Origin: Sphagnum compactum
Taxonomy: Eukaryota > Bryophyta > Sphagnopsida > Sphagnales
Assembly: GCA_965153455.1 (NCBI GenBank)
Contig: OZ234493.1
Coordinates: 7,926,213 to 7,990,212, forward strand
DNA length: 64,000 nt
Reading direction: 5' to 3'
Below are positions 22,609 through 36,200 of this stretch, piece after piece. The position numbers were made by a program, and so were the translations under genes. How positions within the stretch are numbered: position 1 is the stretch's first letter; the number at the start of each line of letters is the position of its first letter. The notes beneath the pieces were generated by a model that was given only the letters and a program-made list of their open reading frames with translations, was not told where the DNA came from and did not search any database.

Positions 22609-24560
22609 GAAGCTCTCTCTGCCAGCAATTTTCACCTCACCTTTCAGCAGGCAGGCTTGTTGGTCGGGTCTGATCTGATCAGGTCGTCCTGGTAATGTTT
22701 GTTTTTGTTTGTGGTCCAATTTGTGTTATACTCAGATTCATATATTGATTGCAAAAGTGGGGCTGTGAGCATTTGATAGTAAGTCAGAAAAGGGCACTGT
22801 CTTGATCAAAGATATGAAGGAGAGAGCTGAAGAAGGGTAGAGAGAAAATCATGTTCTTGCAAGTGTGTTCAGCTTGGATGCGAATAGAGAAGTGACTGTT
22901 GGAAAACTGCATCATCCAGTAACATGGGTAGTAATGCAAACAAATTATCTTGCGCAAGGAGTTGTCTTCCTTGGCCTTATGCATCTTAGGAATTGTCTTC
23001 CTTGTGGTCTTATGCAGCTGCTCAGGAATTGTCTTATACAGTTTCCAATTCAAACCAATGCAATTTCCAGTTCTTTGCTCAAACATACAATTTGCTTACC
23101 TAGTTTATGGATTTTCATTAAGTCTTCACTTGAGATGCAAACCTTAGTATGTTATCATATCTTATATCCTATATTATTCATGTCTTATTTTTTCACTATT
23201 TATTTGAGATGTAAAGATCATTTGCTGTCGTAAATGAACACAATTTCAGTTTGCTTTCTTTCTGGAAAAATGCTGTTTGGTGGTCTATTTCCACATTATC
23301 AACTTTCAGAACCTTTGATGATAGGTGTGGTAGGATATCGAACATTTATGTGTGTTTGTTGTTGGAAAACAACACACAACAAAAATGCAAAAACTGACAT
23401 TGTGCACAAAATACATAAAAACATACAACAATAGAGTGTGCTGAAATTTCAAATCATTGAAAATCTAGCTAATTGCTGAAAATCACACCAAAAATGATTT
23501 GAAATCACACAAATTTGGATTATATCCATTCATAAAATATTTTGAACCCTATTCATACTTAAAATCGATTTCAGATAAACATCCAAACAACTAATCTAAC
23601 GGAGTTTATATCTAATTAATTGAGACTTAATGAACATTTAACCTAACAGACTTGACATATTTTCCTAGCTCATAATGTTTCAATATGTAATCACACCCTT
23701 ACATGGTTTGATATATTGAATTTGACATGCCAACCCAACACTAGCTTACAGTCGTACTTGTTCCAATGTTTCATGTTCATTATTAATTTTTGGTAAAGAG
23801 TTGGAATGCCACATGTAGCTCACAAAGCAATTGACAATATTGGGCAAATGAATAATTCGTTGGTTGGTATATAATGTGGTACACGTAATGGTATTAAGGA
23901 CCATATACCAATATGGCATGTAATTATGAAGGCTCTCAATACTTGGACAAAACAAGTATGAGAGTTCAATGGGTAGTAATATACATGGCAAATTAGATAT
24001 TAGCATTATGTGGTAGATTAGCACGAATAATCATTTACGGATTACCCTTTTGTCCTTGCATAGTTGGTAAAAATTGGAGATATATCGTAGTAAAGTAGTG
24101 GAAGTAAATCATTTCGATTTTACCACAATTCACTTAATTGCACCAAAGTTTGCTAATAATAGGACTTAAAAATATGCTTTTGGATTTTCAGACATATTGA
24201 TTAAAAACAATTCTTAAAAAGTGACTATTTATGAACTAAGGTCTTCTCCTGCTCTTTTAAAAGATATTTTCATCAAAATTGCCACAACAAATTTCATTAA
24301 AATCCAAAAGTTGTTAAATTACACTCTTAAAAATACTCCCATGAAATGTTGGTTTGGATTCATGTTTTCATTATAAATGAATAACCATTTTGAATCACCA
24401 AAGGTCTAGCTAGTTGTTTAGTGTTATCGCTAAGCTAGTTGGGTTTTAACATTGGGATTTGTTATTTGTGTGTTTTTGCGTAGGATTCTCTTGTGACAAT
24501 GTTGTGATTTTAAGTTGGGTTTGTTTATGCCATGTGGCATGGGTGTTTTCATGTTAATTG
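22609..24560. other. ERF 3' flank, then AT-rich intergenic DNA
   Basis: The first few hundred bases probably hold the ERF 3' UTR, though no certain polyadenylation signal was chosen. Open frames at 22784-23233 overlap on both strands and share no known domain. From about 23.4 kb the sequence becomes AT-rich and repeat-like again. Confidence 0.5.
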
Positions 24561-24577
24561 TTCATAGCTAACAATCC

Positions 24578-24640
24578 ATGGGGATTCGAACCCTAGCATG
24601 GCCTAGTTACCTTAGAGTGTAAAGAAAATTGACAAAGCTA
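24578..24640 (-). mobile_element. SINE-like fragment with pol III B box
   Basis: On the minus strand, GGTTCGAATCCC (24581-24592 on the complement) is a canonical B box / T-loop. It is preceded by CTAAGGTAACTAGGCCATGC, which resembles the anticodon-to-T region of tRNA-derived SINEs. No intact A box or cloverleaf was found upstream, so this is a relic, not a tRNA gene. Confidence 0.4.
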
Positions 24641-24699
24641 GTAGAGGAATAGCCTTGGAAGTTGTGAAAAAAAATTCACAAACAACTAAGAGCAAGAAA

Positions 24700-27480
24700 G
24701 CCTTTGATTCTTTCACAAGCCCCCCCCCCCCCTCTTTTTCTTTTTTTTCCAAAACTAATGGATTAGGTTTGGCACAAATCCGAACTTGCCAAATATAGGT
24801 TTTAATTTTTTTAAAATAAATTTATAGGGTTTTTTTAATTTTTCAATTTTTATCCACATAGACAATTTTTCATCCATAATTTGGATGGGGATACAAATTT
24901 TCATCAATTTGAATATTTCTTTTTTTAAAAAATTAAAGGGATCTTTAATCCATAATGTGGATGATTTTTTAATGTTCATCCATCCCATTTTCTTCCAACC
25001 TATTAACAAACATGGGTTAAATATTCTGCATGTAAGCTAATAATTGGACATCCCACCTGTGATCAAACATTGAACATGTAAACCCTTATGATTGGATTTT
25101 TTGGGACACTTTCAACCCTATAACAAGACAATAAAAATAATTTTAATCAATTTCGAAATTCTTTTGGAATTAATTGGTATTTTTTTCAAAAGTCCATATC
25201 TTCCACATACGAAGTCGAATTAGGGTGTGGTTTATGCCATCAAGTTTTTAGAAACAAGGGACACATGTATGTGGAGCTATAAAGATTTTGGAAACAAAAA
25301 ATTTGGAGGCTAGAGGTTAATTATCCATTTTGGAATTAATTTCCATTTATTATTTGGAAATTTACATCTTGCCTATATGGAGGCATAATCACAAGTTGTT
25401 TATGTTAATGATGCATTGGGGAAAAACATTGTACTGGTTTTGGAAATTTCAAGCCATTTGAAAATAAACAAATTTGGAAGCTTGCTCATGGGCACGGAAA
25501 GGTGGTGTGCTCAAGGTCGATTTTGTTAATCTTTTAGTACCAATTTCTTTTGTTAGTAAACACCCATTTTCATGACCATGTGGTGGAACACAGACCATCA
25601 GTGAATAGTGTGGACTTCTATTTGAATTCCTATTGTGATTCATGTGCAAAGATCATAAAATTGAATATTTGTGTTGCATGATTTGTGCATCTCCACTTGT
25701 GTTCATTGGGTTGCATTTATTGCTTGTCAATATTTTGCTTGGGTTGTTATATGATTTTAAGGATGACCTGGGGGTGAACACACATTTTCAAGTTGACCTC
25801 TTAGTGATTTATGTTAATTATTATTCAATGTGAAACCCTAGGTGAAAGGCAATGTGCCTTCCCATGCCTGTTTTTATCATTGCAATGAACCTAAAGGCCA
25901 TGATTAGTGTGATTAATGGCCAAACATGGGACAAGGCTACCACCCAATCTTGATCATTGAATAAGTTTTACTTGGCACGTGGTTTGCTTATACATATTGA
26001 TTAAGTTTTTTTAGCTAAGGTTGTTATATTTGGATGTGCAATTGTAGATATCCTTGGATTTGATCATTAGAATGTACCATTGTTTGGTGTTGTGGTTAGA
26101 TTTAGTTGACGATTGATAAATCATTTTTCTTGTGTTCATAATGTGGGCCAATGTTGTTGGCCTTATGAAATGTTTTTGTGTGTGTAGGTGTCCTAACCAT
26201 ATATTTGCAACGTCCTTGGGTTCATGTTACATGAATTGTGGTTTAAAAGGTAAGTTAAATCACAACATCTTTAACATCCCTTTAGGTTTAGTGTAAATCA
26301 TGACATGTTCATGAAACCTTAATTATTGAAAGTTTCGAGTTGGACACCCAAGTTAAGGTTCATTATGGAACGGGTACAAGATTTAGAGATGGGGAACATG
26401 GTTACTATCACCAATGGTTTTACCAGGTGTGGGGTACATGTAATTCAAACCGCCTACACCACTTTCATTGTCATTTAGGTAAGAATCTTTAAATTTTGAA
26501 ACAAGTTCACCTCCAAGGTGTGTCACCACACCATTGTTGTGGGACATGGACAACATGTATGGAGCCATTAAAGGAACTTGCCGATATTTGAAGGTGGTTG
26601 GCACCATCAAGTTGGATTTCATTTAAGAACTTAACATTTGATGTGATATGCAATAGATGCAAATCCCTAGATGTTCACACCTTTCATGGCATGGAAATGT
26701 TTGTCTTAGCATCTGGGAGGGTCACCTATGAATGATTACCATGAATTGAGACATGCCCATGAGGTTCATATTGAAAAGTGGCAAATATACTAGTCATTCA
26801 ACTATGTGTCTATTATTGAATTACCTATGGTCCCAACACTTAGTTTCACTTTAGGTGTGACTAGAACAACTTTTTCTAGCAGTTGGGCCAATGGGGGTGA
26901 GAGTGTTAGTGGTAATGGAGCCACTTGAAGTGGTGGTACCGATCCTTCCATTAGCACATGGGGGTCCTTGGCCCACATTTAACATAGTCATGGAATTCTT
27001 TGAAACTTGCAACAAAATTACCAAAGGATCCAAATTAAAAAAATACCGAGTTTATAAGAGTTCTAACATAAGCCCCATCAAAGTTTATGAGAAGCCTATG
27101 CATGGTTGATTATGGTGACATGAGTATTATGAAAGCCTAAACAATTTAATTTTGGTATGGGATCTTGACCAATTATGAGCTTAGGTGTCAAACGTAAGTT
27201 GCCATTGTTAAATTAACCTACACAATCCACTTTGGACAATGTGTTCCAAATTATCATAATGAACTGAAATGAACATGGTGGAAGAACAAGTGGTCACCCT
27301 TGGGATTAACAAGGAAAATTTGAGGAATGCATTCACACCATCGATTCAACAATCTCATGGTTAAACTAATAAGGCCACACCACAATATACCAAGGGGGCC
27401 AAGTCAAAACAAGGTGGTTCCACATCATTTTTTGCTGAGTGGGGGGGGGGAGACAAGTGTTGGAGATATGGTGTCTTATT
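24700..27480. other. AT-rich intergenic DNA, possibly including a decayed gag region
   Basis: There is a poly-C run at 24721-24732. No gene is supported. The part from roughly 26.8 kb may be the decayed 5' portion of the gag gene of the retroelement that follows, but reading frames are too broken to assign. Confidence 0.45.
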
Positions 27481-27489
27481 GGAAAAAAA

Positions 27490-28320
27490 CTGCTTTAATA
27501 TTCTTCTGGCCACTGCCACCAACCATAACCCCAACCAACCTTGTTTTCATTATAAGGTTTATGGTCATGATGTGGACCATTGTTTCACATTACATCCGTA
27601 GTTGAAACATGGCCAATCACAAATGTCAAATGCCAATAAGGGCTAGGGTTTTAGGACGGGTAAAAAAAAAACATTACCAATAAAGGATTGGCCACCAAAC
27701 CAATTCAAGGCCAATCCAACATCATGGAGGCTAGGTTTGCACGATTGGAAATTTTCGTTACAAGCATGGCGGCCCCAAATGAAATATAATGCATCTAGTT
27801 CAAGGAAGGCAAAAAATTGAGAATATGGCCAGTTTGGATGCTATGAATTTTTTTAAGTTTGTGTAATTAGTACCAAAGGTTTGTCAAAGGGTTCAACAAC
27901 ATTGCTAAACCTTTGACCCAATTGATTAAGATTAACCAATAATACTTATGGGGTGAAGCACAAAAGTAGCCCCTTTTAAGAATTAAATGTCAAACTCACA
28001 CTAGCTCCTATTTTCAAATGACCCGTCCTCAAATGATTGTTCCAATTACACATGGATTGAAGCATTTTGGGGTTGGGAGTTGCATTTACCCAACTTGACA
28101 ACGATGGTCAAGAGTTTGGTGACATATGCCAATCAGTTCAATAACAAGACATAGACCAAATATAATTCTTATGAGAGAAAGTGCCTTGTAATTGTTTGGG
28201 TAGTTTTATCATTTTGATGTTATATTTATGGTAACACACTCATTTTGGTTACCAACCACCACACATTCAGTTTTTGATAGAATCCAATCAACTCATAAAA
28301 AAGTTGGTTAGATGTAAATA
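27490..28320 (+). mobile_element. Ty3/gypsy retrotransposon relic (gag zinc knuckle, RT thumb, RNase H)
   Basis: A gag CCHC knuckle is at 27542-27583: Cys, x2, Tyr (TAT where TGT is expected), x4, His, x4, Cys, followed by LHP and a TAG. From 27877 the frame reads RFVKGFNNIAKPLTQL, the thumb of Ty3/gypsy reverse transcriptase. After a frameshift come ELNVKLTLAPIFK and LFQLHMD-stop-SILGLGV. A further shift gives TYANQFNNKT and KYNSYERKCLVIVW, then YGNTLILVTNHH, all RNase H landmarks. Protease and the catalytic part of RT are absent between 27.79 and 27.87 kb, so an internal deletion has occurred. At least two frameshifts and several stops make it inactive. It ends at the (GTAG)n array at 28321. 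Confidence 0.8.
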
Positions 28321-28435
28321 GTAGGTAGGTAGGTAGGTGGGTGGGTGGGTTGGTGGGTACATAAGTATCTAGGGTAATAGGTAGGTAGGTCAATAAATGG
28401 GGCTGGTGGGTGGGTAGGTAAATAGGTAGGTGGTT
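28321..28435. repeat. (GTAG)n / (GTGG)n tetranucleotide array
   Basis: GTAGGTAGGTAGGTAGGTGG grades into GGGT units and returns to GGTAGGTAGG after a short break. It abuts the 3' end of the gypsy relic. Confidence 0.85.
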
Positions 28436-28439
28436 AATA

Positions 28440-29110
28440 TTACCCATGTCATTATACATTAGTCATTTTGTAATCAAATTTTAATTGGTTTTTCGTATTC
28501 CAATCATTTCATAATCACTTGCAATTACCATGTTAATATTATCCATGTCATTGCATGGTAGTCGCTTTTCAATCATACATCAATTGCCATGTTCAAAATA
28601 TAGTCATTTCATAGTCACGATGAAAAACCATGTCATCATTATCTACATCATTTTGTCCTTTGTTATGGATGTCCTATGGATGAAAAAAATGTGAATTAAT
28701 GATTTTTTTATTACCATATGTAATATTATCATCCATTAGTAACAAAAATAATTCATTGATGACTATTTATTTTTTCACATAGGATGAAAAGTTATATTGT
28801 GTGATTATAGTCATTCATATAGTCATTGACAACTTTTAGTCATTGTTTTCTTAGTTGCAAATGACATGATTCCTTTTAGTGTGTGGTGTGTGTGATTAAG
28901 TGCGCACATCATTCAACCCACTTGCACCTCATTTACATCCATTGCCCATCATGGGGCTTGGGTATTGGTGGAATTTGGATTTTGCTAGCCCACTAAATTT
29001 CATAATTTGACAAAATTAATATGTTTTGGTTATGATTGAACATTTTTCAAAGTGGCTAAAGTTGGTGTTGTTATGAAATAGTAGTAATGAAAGCACTACT
29101 ACCTATGCAT
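28440..29110. other. AT-rich intergenic DNA
   Basis: Contains recurring words such as CATTTCATAATCA, GTCATT and CCATGTCATCATTA, suggesting very decayed local repeats. No gene seen. Confidence 0.4.
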
Positions 29111-29114
29111 TTTT

Positions 29115-29240
29115 CACTACTAAAAAACATGTGGTTAAACCACTATGCAAACCACTCAGTTTTGTTGTGGTACCACTATAGTGGGTTTCCAGTAGGCTTA
29201 GTGGTTTAAGGTTGGTTTGTCCCTAGTGGGATAAAGAAAA
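29115..29240 (+). mobile_element. Solo CACTA-type terminus
   Basis: CACTACTAAAAAACATG starts at 29115 and is followed by many ACCACT/AGTGG subterminal motifs (for example TTAAACCACTATG and ACCACTATAGTGG). This is the pattern of a CACTA transposon end. A right terminus with similar subterminal sequence lies at 52143, but the flanking trinucleotides (TTT and ATA) do not match. No nearer partner was found. Confidence 0.45.
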
Positions 29241-29390
29241 CATGAAATAGGCAATTGGGTGGTTTGGTTGAAATGTTTTTCTAGTTTTTTTAAGGTGCCT
29301 AGGTAGCAAGTGTATAATTAGTGGTTCTATGGGTGGTTTCATGTGGTGGTCGTTAGGGTAATTAGTCACACTTTAATTGATTGGTCAAAT

Positions 29391-29606
29391 GCCATGTGGC
29401 ATTTAGACATTGGCCACCCAAACTAGGCCACATGGCATTTAAACATTGGCCACCCAAGTTAGGCCATATGGCATTTAGACATTGGGCACCCAAGTTATGC
29501 CACATAACATTTAAACATTGGTCGCCCAAGTTATGTCACATGGCATTTAAACATTGGCCACTTGGGCTTAACGACATGGCATTTAAGCATTAACCACTTA
29601 GGTTAT
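29391..29606 (+). repeat. Six tandem 36-bp units
   Basis: Six consecutive units of exactly 36 bp, each containing (G)CCACATGGCATTTAAACATT and then GGCCACCCAAGTTA or a variant. As 36 is divisible by three, the array reads as a 12-residue peptide repeat (H-MAF-KHWPPKL type) on the + strand. There is no start, domain or flanking gene to make a real protein likely. Later units are more diverged. Confidence 0.9.
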
Positions 29607-29885
29607 TCCACATGGATAAAACCTAAATGGCCTAGGTAAACCGTAAACTAGGCCTAAAACTAGATACCTAGGTTTAGGAACCTGAAACCTAAAGCTTAGT
29701 TGCAACCTAAAAAATTAAGCTTAGGTTTCAGCCCTTAAAGTAGGTTTAGGCAACCTAGGCCTACCCTAGGAGCCTATATTATGTTATTTCCAAGGTTACA
29801 CCTAAAGTTAAACCACTAGACTAGGCCTAAATATAAGCCACCTAAGTAGGTAGGTAGGCATAGGTAGGTAGGTAAATAGGAGCCA
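29607..29885. repeat. CCTA/TAGG-rich degenerate tract
   Basis: Dense CCTAGG, ACCTA and TAGGCC words end in (GTAG)n at 29846-29880. It resembles the longer satellite at 50.1-51.8 kb and probably has the same origin. Confidence 0.6.
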
Positions 29886-29899
29886 ATTTTTTTGGTGAT

Positions 29900-32800
29900 A
29901 AGCTTTTTTTTTGGGGTCATCACAAGTAATATTTATACTTTGAATATATTTAATGCATGTATTGTGTAGACTAATATTTTTTCATCTACTTATATAATTT
30001 ATAAAGTTCAACTTGTTGACAAAGGACATGGGATAAATTTACAACATTATTTCACATCCTCCTTCCATACACAAGTACACAAAATTGACCATTATTATAT
30101 TTTTCATACTTTGTCCAAATGAAAAGAAATAATTTCATTCTTAAAATTTTTCCAAGATCTACACATGTATAAAAATAAAAACAAAAATATGCAGTAATTT
30201 GACCTAAAACGGATTTGAATATAACATTTCATACATTTGAACAACAATGATAGCTTGAAGAACTTTTTTTCCTTTTTTTTTCATAAAATGATTTGTAATT
30301 AAACATATTTTAAAACAACATGGTTTTTTTGGTATATCTATATATATAATATCTTCCCACCTTTTTAAAATATAACAAATCAATAAAAATTGTATAACTA
30401 TTATGTTATATTTATTTGTAATTATAAAATATAATTTAAAATAAAATATGTTATCCATGAAACAAATAATATTATCTACAACATTTTTAAATCTTATAAA
30501 AAAATATTTAAAATATTTAAATGTCATAATTATTAATTTATACAAATATAATTATTAATTTCATCATTTTTATCAAATTTTATTGTGAGTAGTAAATTTA
30601 ATCTTTTTTTAATGTTCTTTTCAATTCAATAAATGTGATTTAATACAAATTATCAAAAATTCCAAGTTGTGATTAAGAAATATATTAAGAAGGTTATTTA
30701 AATAATAATTTTGAATATAAAAACTTTGACGACCTAATTCATTAAACAAATATACATAGATGTAATGCACCCCCTTGTTTACAATTAATTAATACCAATT
30801 TGAGGCATGTGCCTTGCACTATAATTCCATTCACCTTTTGTGTCCATGATTCATGAATTCATGTTTTTTCATGTTATGAGTAGATTATTTTGAAATACAT
30901 AATACAATATTTAGTATGTTTCGTTTTTGTGCATTTGGTTATGTATGCATGGTTTGGGTTATGTTTAAGTTTGTCGTATTGAAGTTTATATTAGTTTTGT
31001 GCATGTGGCAATTTTTATGACATCACCATAATTTCCATGCCCTTGATGCTCCATTCTACTTATGAAAGCCATATTTTTATCAATCTTACTTTTGCTTACT
31101 TCCAAGTTAGTTTAATTAGCCATCAATGTAATGTTTCGTACTTGACTAGAGCATGTTCCAGCTTCCCAACAATTCTTAATTGTTAATTTTTGATTACCAA
31201 TATATTTTTTATAATTGTTTGAATTGTTCAATATCTAAGATTTTGGACCAAACTTAAGCCAAGATACCAATTTGTGTGTTGCTACGACATGATATTTGTA
31301 ATGTTTTGTTTTGATCATGTCAAATATTTACTAAATATTAAATTATAATTATTATTTGTTGAATTGAAATCCAATTTAATAAGAACGAGGTTCTAACTTT
31401 TAAGGGTTTTTATTCCCAAGGAATGTCTCTTGAATCTCATATCTAGTGTAACAAAATGAACTAACCCAAAACCACAAGAATCCAAGCTCAAAACACAAAA
31501 ATGTCAAATCATGAATCTTGTTTTTCTTAAGTGTGCAATTTCATTTACAATATCTAACAACAAAGATGAAACATTAAATACATTCTTTGAAGATAAACTC
31601 CCAAACATAAAAAGATGGAACCTTGTGAACACACTAACTTAGGTTCCAATTCAACAAATAACAATAGAAAAATATTATACTACAAAAAATATGTAACATC
31701 AACACTTATCATTCAAATGTATTAAATCTTCCTTCCTCATTTGGATCATAAATTTAACATTATTATCTCATTCACATGTCATTCAATAAGTTGATTAAAC
31801 TTGGTGACTAATATTATTTCTAAACCATAAACCAACTTAAATTGGTCTATGTTAGAGTTTTAGGAGTCATATTTCATTTGATATATCAATCAAGTGGTGA
31901 ATAACATCACATCATAGTACATTCAATTTTCACTTGGGCTTCGTGTGACTTCACATTACTATTGATGATCAATTGACATAAGGTCAAAATTGTCCTTTTA
32001 AAAGATTACATGATTTTAAAGGAAAAATAATTTGTTATCAAACATCAGTAATCGACAATCATACAAGTTGTCCATGAAGTCATTTCTACTTCCATGAATT
32101 TAAAAACAGGAAACTTAGTCCTCACCTATTGGAAATTTAAACCTTTTTGGCATCGCCTTAATGTCCCTCAACAACCTACTTGGCACCCTCACCATTCCAA
32201 ATGTCCTTTTTGATGCATGTTCTTGCCCCAATAAAACATTTGGGGCCTTTATAATGTTCCCCAACAAATTTTTTGGCTTGCTTCCTAACAACCCCTAATG
32301 CCCCTTGTTCTTTAGAAAAATATACAATATTTCCAATCATAGTGCCCCCAATGTCCCCTACATACTTCTTGGTGCCCCGAATATCCTTTGACATCATATC
32401 CAATGCCTTCAATGTCCCTTGGCGCCCTTTCTGCCCAAAAACAAAAAAATTCAATCCAACCTAACACCCTTCAAGGTATTACCGATGTGCTTTTGTGATG
32501 CTCCTACTACTATTTGTTGCAATTTTGCCATTCCTTGTTGGCATTCCTATATTTTTGTTGCTCTCCCAAAATCTTTCATTGTCTTTGTTATTTGGGTGTG
32601 CTTTTGTCATTGACTAAACTTAGGTTATCCTTGAACAAAAATGCCCCATTGATCCAAATTTTTAATAGTGACATTTGAATTCAACACATTTGATAGGTCA
32701 ATGTCCCATCTTGTGATGCCTTTTCGAGACCTTAGCCTAGCAACCCTATTCACATTGGTTTAAAGGCTTAAGAAACTTTAGAAATGTTAAACTTGTTTAG

Positions 32801-35800
32801 TTTGAAAATAACATTTAATGGGTAAGGAATGTAACTAAACACACATTTAAAAATTGAACAATGAAAAAATTTAAATGAAATTACCTTAGGTTAACATGAA
32901 TTAACATGCTTTTATTTAACTCTTCATAAAGATTTTTATGGGTGGGGGAAGGGTTGAGTTTTCACTCATTCTAACAGAAACCAAAGTTAAAAGGAAAATA
33001 TTTTCATTTGATTTTTAAAAGAAAATATAATTGTAAAGGGGGAAATATTTGCATCAATGTTTACCCATTCCAAAGAAAGGGTGGTTAGAAGGGGCAAAAT
33101 AAAATGTAAAGTCACATGTGAAGGTGATATTAAAAATTTGTTAGATGCCATTCCCTACTATATTGATGAAATTCACTTTAAAAATGAGTTTATTAAACCT
33201 AAATAATTCATAAACATAACATTGATCAAAATAATGTAAATTTTTCAACTTTGATCAAATGTTCTATTGGATATTTAATTTCAATGTTAGTTTGAACAAG
33301 TATGTTTCTAATTTGGATTAAAAGGTGTCCACTAAAATATTACAAAAAAATTAGGTTTATATTTTTTAATATTTCAAATTAAACCATTTTAATTAAAAAT
33401 TAATTATAATTTCATATTAGTTTATCATTTGCAGGCTTGAGTCTCAATACAAACCAAGACCTACCATCATGTTAAACAATTAAGTGTTACCATTTATTGG
33501 AGTTGTGAACATTATGAAACTACACAAAATTGTATCCATTCAAAGTATGGAAATAAATTGTGATCAATGAATTAAAAATACTAAAACATGTTTTTTTTTC
33601 ATATGAAACCAAATGTTGAAATATAAGATTTTCACAATTTGCAAGCATGATGTATAGGTAAAGAATTTTTTATTTATAATTGTAGATTCATGTTTTAAAA
33701 CATAAATAAAATGTTTTTTATGGGCCAAATTAGCTTTAAAGTGTGGTTGTTGAATGAAAGGGTGAAACACAAATGCACTTGAATGTGAATCATGCATTCT
33801 AAAATGATAATGTGCACACAAAAATCTCAAGGTTTTCAAAACTTTGTTGTAATATATCATGATAAGAGGTCGATACACTTGTGATTTATGGTTAACATGC
33901 AATTGCTTTAACCAAAAAAATATATCTTTGAGGAATGTAGACTTTGAAATCAAGAGCCAAACTTTGAACATGTTTCAACTACATTAAAAATCAGAAATTA
34001 AAATAAATTAGTATGATGAACTTGAATGGTATTTTTAAAAAATATTGTCAATTTCATTTTTGCACCCAATTTGCAAGCATTGGTGTACTAACCATGAATT
34101 GGATGACTCTTTTTTCTTCTTGTTCTTTCCCACCTTCATTGATGTCCTTTGTTTTTCTTGTAATCTTTCAATAGCAACAAGTCATTCATCATCACATGCA
34201 TTTAATGCAACTAATGACACACATCAAAAAAACGTTGCAACCCTTACAACATATTCATGGGATGTAAAAAACACCCACATATTTAATAGATTCATAATAT
34301 TTTCAAGATTGTTTAAATACATTTGATTAATATAGTAAAAGGCTGGCTTCAACACATTTTTGTAGAATGATTAATAGATTTTGAAGATTTCTTGTCAAGA
34401 ATAAAATATTCTTGAATATTCCAAAGGATTATCTATTTTCCTTCACAAAAGTTTTTTCTTCGAAAAAATATTTTTGAAAATTACAAAATTTATATAAATA
34501 ATATAATTAATGTCAAATGCATAATTTATTTATTGCATAAATTATGGTAATAAATAAAATGTAAATATATAAAGATGGCATCTATGTACAATAAATTACA
34601 CAATAAATACTTGACATAATTTTTTCTTTTAGTAGGTCATATTTTTGTAAGGAACAAGCATCCACCAAATGAGTTTTAAAAGACATATAAACCATTTGAT
34701 CTAATCAAGTCATTATTGTTTTATGGCAACATCTTCATCTTTTATCTTCTTTTATAATGGTAATAACAATTCTAAAAGTTTCCATAAGTTGCAAGGATAT
34801 TTCAAATTCATATGAAAGGAAGTCATTCATTCTTACATTGTAAGTTTTTTAGGATTTATCATCAAGATGCAAACATGTTGAAAAGAACTAACTAGCCCAA
34901 GGTTCAAAAACTTGAAAAGGACTAAACCTTTTTTTATTGGCCACATGGCAAGGGATGGGTTCAAGGTTAGAAAAACCTACCAAAATCAACCACTCAGAAC
35001 AGGGTTGATAATGAAAAATTTAACGAGTTCACAAAAAATTGTGCACTTGTGCTTAATATGCTACCATTTGATTGTCACATTGTCCTCTTCACTTTGCTTT
35101 GTTTTGTCTTCTTCCCTTTGTTTCATCTCATCTTCCTCCTTTCCTTTGGTTGTGAAAGACCGTGCATAAACCCTAACTATGTGTTACAATTACCATAGCT
35201 AGTTTAGACATAAAGCTTTGTGAAAGATATTTGAACCAAATGACTTCAAATTGTGAGAAAGTTGCACATATATCAACATTTTTTTAGTTCATCCAAATGG
35301 AGTGCATATTGCCATTATTGTTATGAGGAGAATGAAGCTTGGCACTTTTGTTGAGCTTTCACATTTGAAAGCAAAATCTAGGGCTTCAAAGTTGTAAACC
35401 ATTACAACAACATATTGAGTGTTTTAGGGTAGAAAAGTAAAGCTTTGAAAAGCAATGAGCCTACCTTGGTATTGCAAGAAGTTGCATGTGCTTAGAAATG
35501 TACATGAAAGGTTTTTTACAATTATGTGAGAACTTTCAAGTTTTGTAACATATGCATTAATTTGCGTGACATTTGGCCTTCCAAAAATTTTGTCTAATGC
35601 AAGACAAAGTCACATTGTTCTTTAATTTACATATGTGTAATAAAGCTTGGAAAAAACTTGTGGATGAAAGTGAAAATTGGACTGAATTTCAAATATACCT
35701 TGTTGAATATTTGTTTGAACAATAGACATGGGAGGAGCATGAAATCAAAAACAATGATTTTCAAACATTGGATGTATGACTCCAACATGTTGCCCAAATA

Positions 35801-36200
35801 GGGGGAACTAGTAAAAATGTTTGATATCCAAAATTTGCAATTACAAATCCAAGCATAACATCATTTTTTTCAAGACTACAAATTGAACTTTTGAGAGCTT
35901 GAAAGCAAGGAACTTATTGCTAACAACCTTGTTTCATTAAGCTTGAACCTTAGTGCAACCAACATCAATTGTGTTATTAGGTTTTGTTGTAATTATAGAT
36001 GGGGTTTACTTCAGAAATAGGAATAATTAAAGCATGTACCAACACTTAAGTGTCCAAGACCAAAATCTCATTTGGATGTTAGTTTTCATGTGTCTTTGAT
36101 AAAAAAATCATGGACCTTGTAGTTGTATTGGATGCTTGTAAGCAAATAAAATATTGTTGTTCAATGTGCTTAAGTATAGTTTTAGGTATTGGTTAACTTG
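29900..36200. other. AT-rich intergenic DNA, no recognised gene
   Basis: Several open frames (30204-30545 minus, 32176-32454 minus, 33564-33971 minus, 34045-34326 plus) have AT-driven composition and no recognised domain. The block at 32150-32760 repeats the words AATGTCCC and CTTGGCACCC, so it looks like a decayed short-period repeat that happens to stay open. Old transposon DNA is the likeliest content. Confidence 0.5.

Noticed and set aside
29391-29606. CRISPR-like or coding repeat protein
   Set aside because: Units are contiguous with no spacers, and the context is a plant intergenic region. No start codon or domain supports a real protein.
32176-32454. A 92-codon minus-strand frame as a gene
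   Set aside because: Its openness follows from short repeated words (AATGTCCC, TTGGCACC) and no domain is seen.
33564-33971. A 135-codon minus-strand frame as a gene
   Set aside because: AT-driven composition rich in Phe/Ile/Lys/His. A brief resemblance to a retroelement RT was considered but no conserved motif is present.
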